Shown piece after piece: positions 5,552-7,893 of a stretch of DNA of 7,893 nucleotides. Position 1 is the stretch's first letter. Each line of letters begins with the position of its first letter. A program made the translations under genes and the position numbers. The notes under the pieces are model-generated. The model saw only the letters and a list, made by a program, of their open reading frames with translations. It ran no database searches and had not been told where the DNA came from. Source of the DNA: Rhodobacterales bacterium UBA3089. GTDB lineage: Bacteria > Pseudomonadota > Alphaproteobacteria > Rhodobacterales > Rhodobacteraceae. The DNA lies in contig DFBD01000026.1 in the NCBI GenBank assembly GCA_002367255.1, positions 1 to 7,893 of the forward strand, in the 5' to 3' direction.

Positions 5552-6501
5552 TCTGCCAGTTTCGTTTGCCGCGCTGCCCGCAATTGTGCAAAATCATCGC
5601 CAGCGTGATAGCTGGAACGCGTAAGCGGTGTAGCCGAAACCATTAAGAAACCTTTACCATAGGCAGCCTTCTCGTAAGATTTGAACTCGTCAGGGTCAAC
5701 GAACCGTTCCACCACATGATGCTTGGGTGTTGGCTGCAAATATTGACCAATGGTTAAGAAATCCACGTCGGCGGCGCGCATGTCATCCATGACCTGCAAA
5801 ACGCCTTGACGGTCTTCGCCCAAGCCGACCATGATGCCTGATTTTGTGAACATGCTTGGGTCGAGTTCTTTAACCCTTTGCAGTAATCGAAGCGACGCAA
5901 AGTACCGCGCACCTGGGCGAACCACCGGATAAAGACCGGGTACGGTTTCAAGGTTATGGTTAAACACATCTGGACGTGCCTCGACCACTACTTCAACAGC
6001 CTCGGGTCCACATTTCAAGAAGTCGGGGGTTAATACTTCGATAGTTGTATCAGGTGCTTTCCGACGGATGGCGCGAATTGTTTGCGCGATATGCTCGGCC
6101 CCGCCATCCTCAAGATCATCCCGATCAACAGAGGTGATAACCACATGTTTCAGCCCCAGCTTTTCAACGGCAACCGCCACACGGGCTGGTTCGAACATAT
6201 CTAGTGCATCCGGGCGCCCAGTCGCGATGTTGCAAAATGAACAACCGCGCGTACAAATCTCGCCCATGATCATCATCGTGGCGTGGCCTTGCGACCAGCA
6301 TTCGCCAACATTCGGGCAACTTGCTTCTTCGCAAACTGTTGCCAGATTATTATCCTTTAGAATATCGCGCGTCGCCTTATACCCAGCCGAAACCGGTGCC
6401 TTCACCCTGATCCAGCTAGGTTTACGCAAAATCGGCGTATCCGCCTTATGTGCCTTTTCGGGATGGCGTTGCGCCTTATCTTTAAGATCACGCGTGGACA
6501 T
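5548..6501 (-). CDS. lipA: lipoyl synthase
   Basis: A radical-SAM enzyme that inserts two sulfur atoms into octanoyl groups on lipoyl domains of pyruvate and 2-oxoglutarate dehydrogenases and the glycine cleavage system. The 317-residue protein has the auxiliary [4Fe-4S] ligands Cys57, Cys62 and Cys68 ([12 protein letters not shown]). The SAM-cluster motif is CTRGCSFC, with Cys83, Cys87 and Cys90. The C-terminal RSSY (about 295-298) contributes the serine ligand of the auxiliary cluster. All key residues are intact. An ATG at 6516 is in frame, but I chose 6501 because a strong GGAGG (complement of 6506-6510) lies between the two and is spaced four bases from ATG 6501. It stands alone, without lipB, diverges from the VIT1-like transporter and ends inside the FrnE-like gene's stop codon. 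Confidence 0.98.
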   Translation of the reverse strand: MSTRDLKDKAQRHPEKAHKADTPILRKPSWIRVKAPVSAGYKATRDILKDNNLATVCEEASCPNVGECWSQGHATMMIMGEICTRGCSFCNIATGRPDALDMFEPARVAVAVEKLGLKHVVITSVDRDDLEDGGAEHIAQTIRAIRRKAPDTTIEVLTPDFLKCGPEAVEVVVEARPDVFNHNLETVPGLYPVVRPGARYFASLRLLQRVKELDPSMFTKSGIMVGLGEDRQGVLQVMDDMRAADVDFLTIGQYLQPTPKHHVVERFVDPDEFKSYEKAAYGKGFLMVSATPLTRSSYHAGDDFAQLRAARQTKLAD

Positions 6502-6572
6502 GTGGCCTCCGTTCATTCTGATATACGGGATTTATCGAATAATCCGGCGATTGTCTTCACCAATCGACAAAA

Positions 6573-6596
6573 GCATAGCTGAAATGTCAGTGATGC
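6573..6596. promoter_or_regulatory. operator-like dyad between lipA and the VIT1-like gene
   Basis: The arms GCATAGCTGA (6573-6582) and TCAGTGATGC (6587-6596) are inverted matches at eight of ten positions around the 4-base centre AATG. The site lies 36 bases upstream of the transporter ATG and 71 upstream of the lipA ATG, where a repressor could act on one or both. Both neighbours handle iron or iron-sulfur clusters, so an iron-responsive regulator (Fur/Mur, Irr, RirA or IscR class) is a natural suspect. I do not recognise a definite consensus for any of them. A shorter dyad, TTGTC (6551-6555) with GACAA (6566-6570), lies beside it. Confidence 0.35.
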
Positions 6597-6632
6597 ATGG
6601 CGTCGGCGCAATTATATGGTTAAGCTGCAAAC

Positions 6633-7349
6633 ATGCGTAACAGACAATCAAACCGCCACCGCGTAAGCACCTTTCAAGAATACCTTAAACAAATCGTTTA
6701 CGGGGGAAATGACGGTATTGTCACAACATTTGCCATTGTAGCGGGCTTTGCGGGCGCAGGCGCAGACGGAGCCGCGCAGATCGGGGCTGTTGCAGTATTA
6801 CTGTTTGGTATTGCAAATCTGTTGGCCGATGCGACAGCGATGGGGTTGGGTGAATTCCTGTCAGCCAGATCACAGCAAGATGTTTACAATGCCACCCACG
6901 AGAGCGAGATTAGCGCGATATCAAGAAACCCCGACGAGGGAAGATCTGCGATGATGTCAAATTTGGCATCGCGCGGTGTTAGTGATCAAGATGCCGCGCA
7001 GTTAACGGATGTGATGCTACGTAATCCCGATTTCATGGCCGATTTCAGGATGCAGTACGAATTGGGAATGCCAAACCCATCCTCCAGTTCAGCGACAATG
7101 AACGGTTTGTTTACATTTGGCGCATTCTTGATCTGGGGGGCTGTGCCACTTATCCCTTATTTCTTATTCGCACCAACGCAGTCCACGTTCTGTATATCCG
7201 TGAGTGCCGCCCTCGCCGCGCTAACCAGTTTGGGATTGCTTCGCTGGAAAGTCACCAACGAATCCATGCTCAGGTGCGTTGGTGAAACGGTATTGGTAGG
7301 CGGCATTTGTGCCTTAGTGGCGTTCGGGGTCGGCATGATATTCCGCTAA
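6633..7349 (+). CDS. VIT1/CCC1 family iron/manganese transporter
   Basis: A 238-residue membrane transporter of the VIT1/CCC1 family (DUF125), which moves Fe2+ or Mn2+ out of the cytosol. In bacteria this probably detoxifies excess metal. The first helix holds YGGNDGIVTTFAIVAG (23-38) with the family Asp26. The second holds LADATAMGLGEFLSARSQ (64-81) with Met70 and Glu74 in the metal-path region. A cytosolic segment of about 80-150, with acidic residues but fewer Glu than some relatives, corresponds to the metal-binding helices. Three further helices (about 156-180, 184-204 and 217-237) complete the five-helix layout. ATG 6633 has only a weak AAG (6622-6624) as ribosome-binding site; no other start fits the family N-terminus. 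It is divergent from lipA and converges on the dehydrogenase gene. Confidence 0.93.
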   Translation: MRNRQSNRHRVSTFQEYLKQIVYGGNDGIVTTFAIVAGFAGAGADGAAQIGAVAVLLFGIANLLADATAMGLGEFLSARSQQDVYNATHESEISAISRNPDEGRSAMMSNLASRGVSDQDAAQLTDVMLRNPDFMADFRMQYELGMPNPSSSSATMNGLFTFGAFLIWGAVPLIPYFLFAPTQSTFCISVSAALAALTSLGLLRWKVTNESMLRCVGETVLVGGICALVAFGVGMIFR

Positions 7350-7363
7350 CCCCGAAAGGGGTT
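7348..7363. terminator. small hairpin shared by two convergent stop codons
   Basis: AACCCC (7348-7353) and GGGGTT (7358-7363) form a perfect 6-bp stem closed by a GAAA (GNRA) tetraloop. It starts inside the TAA of the transporter (7347-7349) and ends on the TAA of the leftward dehydrogenase (complement of 7363-7365). Only TTTATT follows on the plus strand and TTAGC on the minus strand, so its strength as an intrinsic terminator is uncertain. It is the only candidate for separating these two convergent genes. Confidence 0.6.
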
Positions 7364-7893
7364 TATTGATCGAGCTTGCGCAAACGGCGTATCAGACTGG
7401 ATGTATCCCAACGGTTTCCGCCCATGTTTTGCACATCTTTATAGAACTGATCAATTTGCGCCGTCACGGGTAGGGATGCGCCGTTATTGTTTGCCTCCGC
7501 CAGACAAATCCCCAAATCTTTGCGCATCCAGTCAACGGCAAACCCGAACTCGAATTCGTCATCCAGCATGGTGTGTCCACGATTCTCCATCTGCCAGCTA
7601 CCAGCTGCGCCCTTCGAGATCACATCAACCACCGCTTTGCCATCTAGGCCAGCTTTCTGCGCGAAGTGCATACCTTCGGACAGGCCTTGCAGCAGGCCGG
7701 CAATGCATATTTGGTTAACCATTTTTGTTAACTGGCCAGCACCACTTTCGCCCATCAGCAAACAAGATTTAGCAAACGTATTAATAAGCGGTTCAACACG
7801 GCCATAAGGTGCCGTGTCACCGCCACACATGACTGTAAGAACACCGTTTTCAGCACCGGCTTGCCCACCAGACACAGGCGCGTCAATGAAGTC
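7363..7893 (-). CDS. 3-hydroxyisobutyrate dehydrogenase-family protein, 3' part (runs off right edge)
   Basis: The C-terminal 176 residues of a beta-hydroxyacid dehydrogenase (3-hydroxyisobutyrate dehydrogenase / tartronate semialdehyde reductase family), a cytosolic NAD(P)-dependent enzyme. The visible part starts DFIDAPVSGGQAGAENG, the family's substrate-binding loop. It continues through VMCGGD to GAGQLTKMVNQ, which holds the catalytic Lys (57th visible residue) and the Asn three residues later. The helical C-terminal domain contains FAVDWMRKDLGICLAEA. The N-terminal Rossmann domain, about 115-120 residues with the GxGxxG motif, lies beyond the right edge, so coenzyme preference and exact start cannot be judged. 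The reading frame is open across the edge, with no sign of decay. Family is secure. The substrate (3-hydroxyisobutyrate in valine breakdown, tartronate semialdehyde or another) is not. Confidence 0.9.
   Translation of the reverse strand, partial: DFIDAPVSGGQAGAENGVLTVMCGGDTAPYGRVEPLINTFAKSCLLMGESGAGQLTKMVNQICIAGLLQGLSEGMHFAQKAGLDGKAVVDVISKGAAGSWQMENRGHTMLDDEFEFGFAVDWMRKDLGICLAEANNNGASLPVTAQIDQFYKDVQNMGGNRWDTSSLIRRLRKLDQ

Noticed and set aside
6068..6640. 190-codon plus-strand frame opposite lipA
   Set aside because: It lies almost wholly antisense to an intact, highly conserved lipA and has low-complexity Ser/Arg-rich composition typical of a shadow frame.

Overview
This is a chromosomal stretch of an alphaproteobacterium. 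It most resembles a marine Rhodobacterales/roseobacter of moderate GC, judging from the protein sequences, the gene types and the GC-rich intergenic style. This placement rests on recognising protein families by eye, not on a search. I see no phage, insertion sequence, CRISPR array, tRNA or rRNA, and most of the window is ordinary core and accessory metabolism.

Layout. The 5' part of rpsB (ribosomal protein S2) runs leftward off the left edge. A divergent intergenic region of about 330 bp follows. It holds the rpsB leader and a structured, REP-like GC-rich element. Reading rightward is a tight pair, psuK-psuG, which salvages pseudouridine: the kinase makes pseudouridine 5'-phosphate and the C-glycosidase splits it into uracil and ribose 5-phosphate. 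After a conspicuous 41-bp inverted repeat comes a second rightward overlapping pair, a DUF502 membrane protein and a LysE/ArgO-type amino-acid exporter. A gene-free stretch of 334 bp follows. Its right end carries a sigma70-like promoter, a small hairpin and a strong intrinsic terminator, together looking like an unannotated small RNA of about 75 nt. To the right, a leftward XRE-cupin regulator diverges from a rightward FrnE/DsbA-like thiol oxidoreductase. That gene meets leftward lipA (lipoyl synthase) tail to tail with overlapping stop codons. lipA diverges from a VIT1/CCC1-type iron/manganese transporter, with an operator-like dyad between them. The transporter converges, through a tiny hairpin shared by both stop codons, on the 3' part of a 3-hydroxyisobutyrate dehydrogenase-family gene that runs off the right edge.

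How it fits together. The only clear pathway is psuK-psuG. The rest is a set of short independent units arranged divergently or convergently, and the non-coding elements between them are the most interesting content. No previously undescribed multi-gene system is evident. The best candidates for something undescribed are the small RNA at 4133-4206, the inverted repeat at 2508-2548 and the REP-like element at 559-620.
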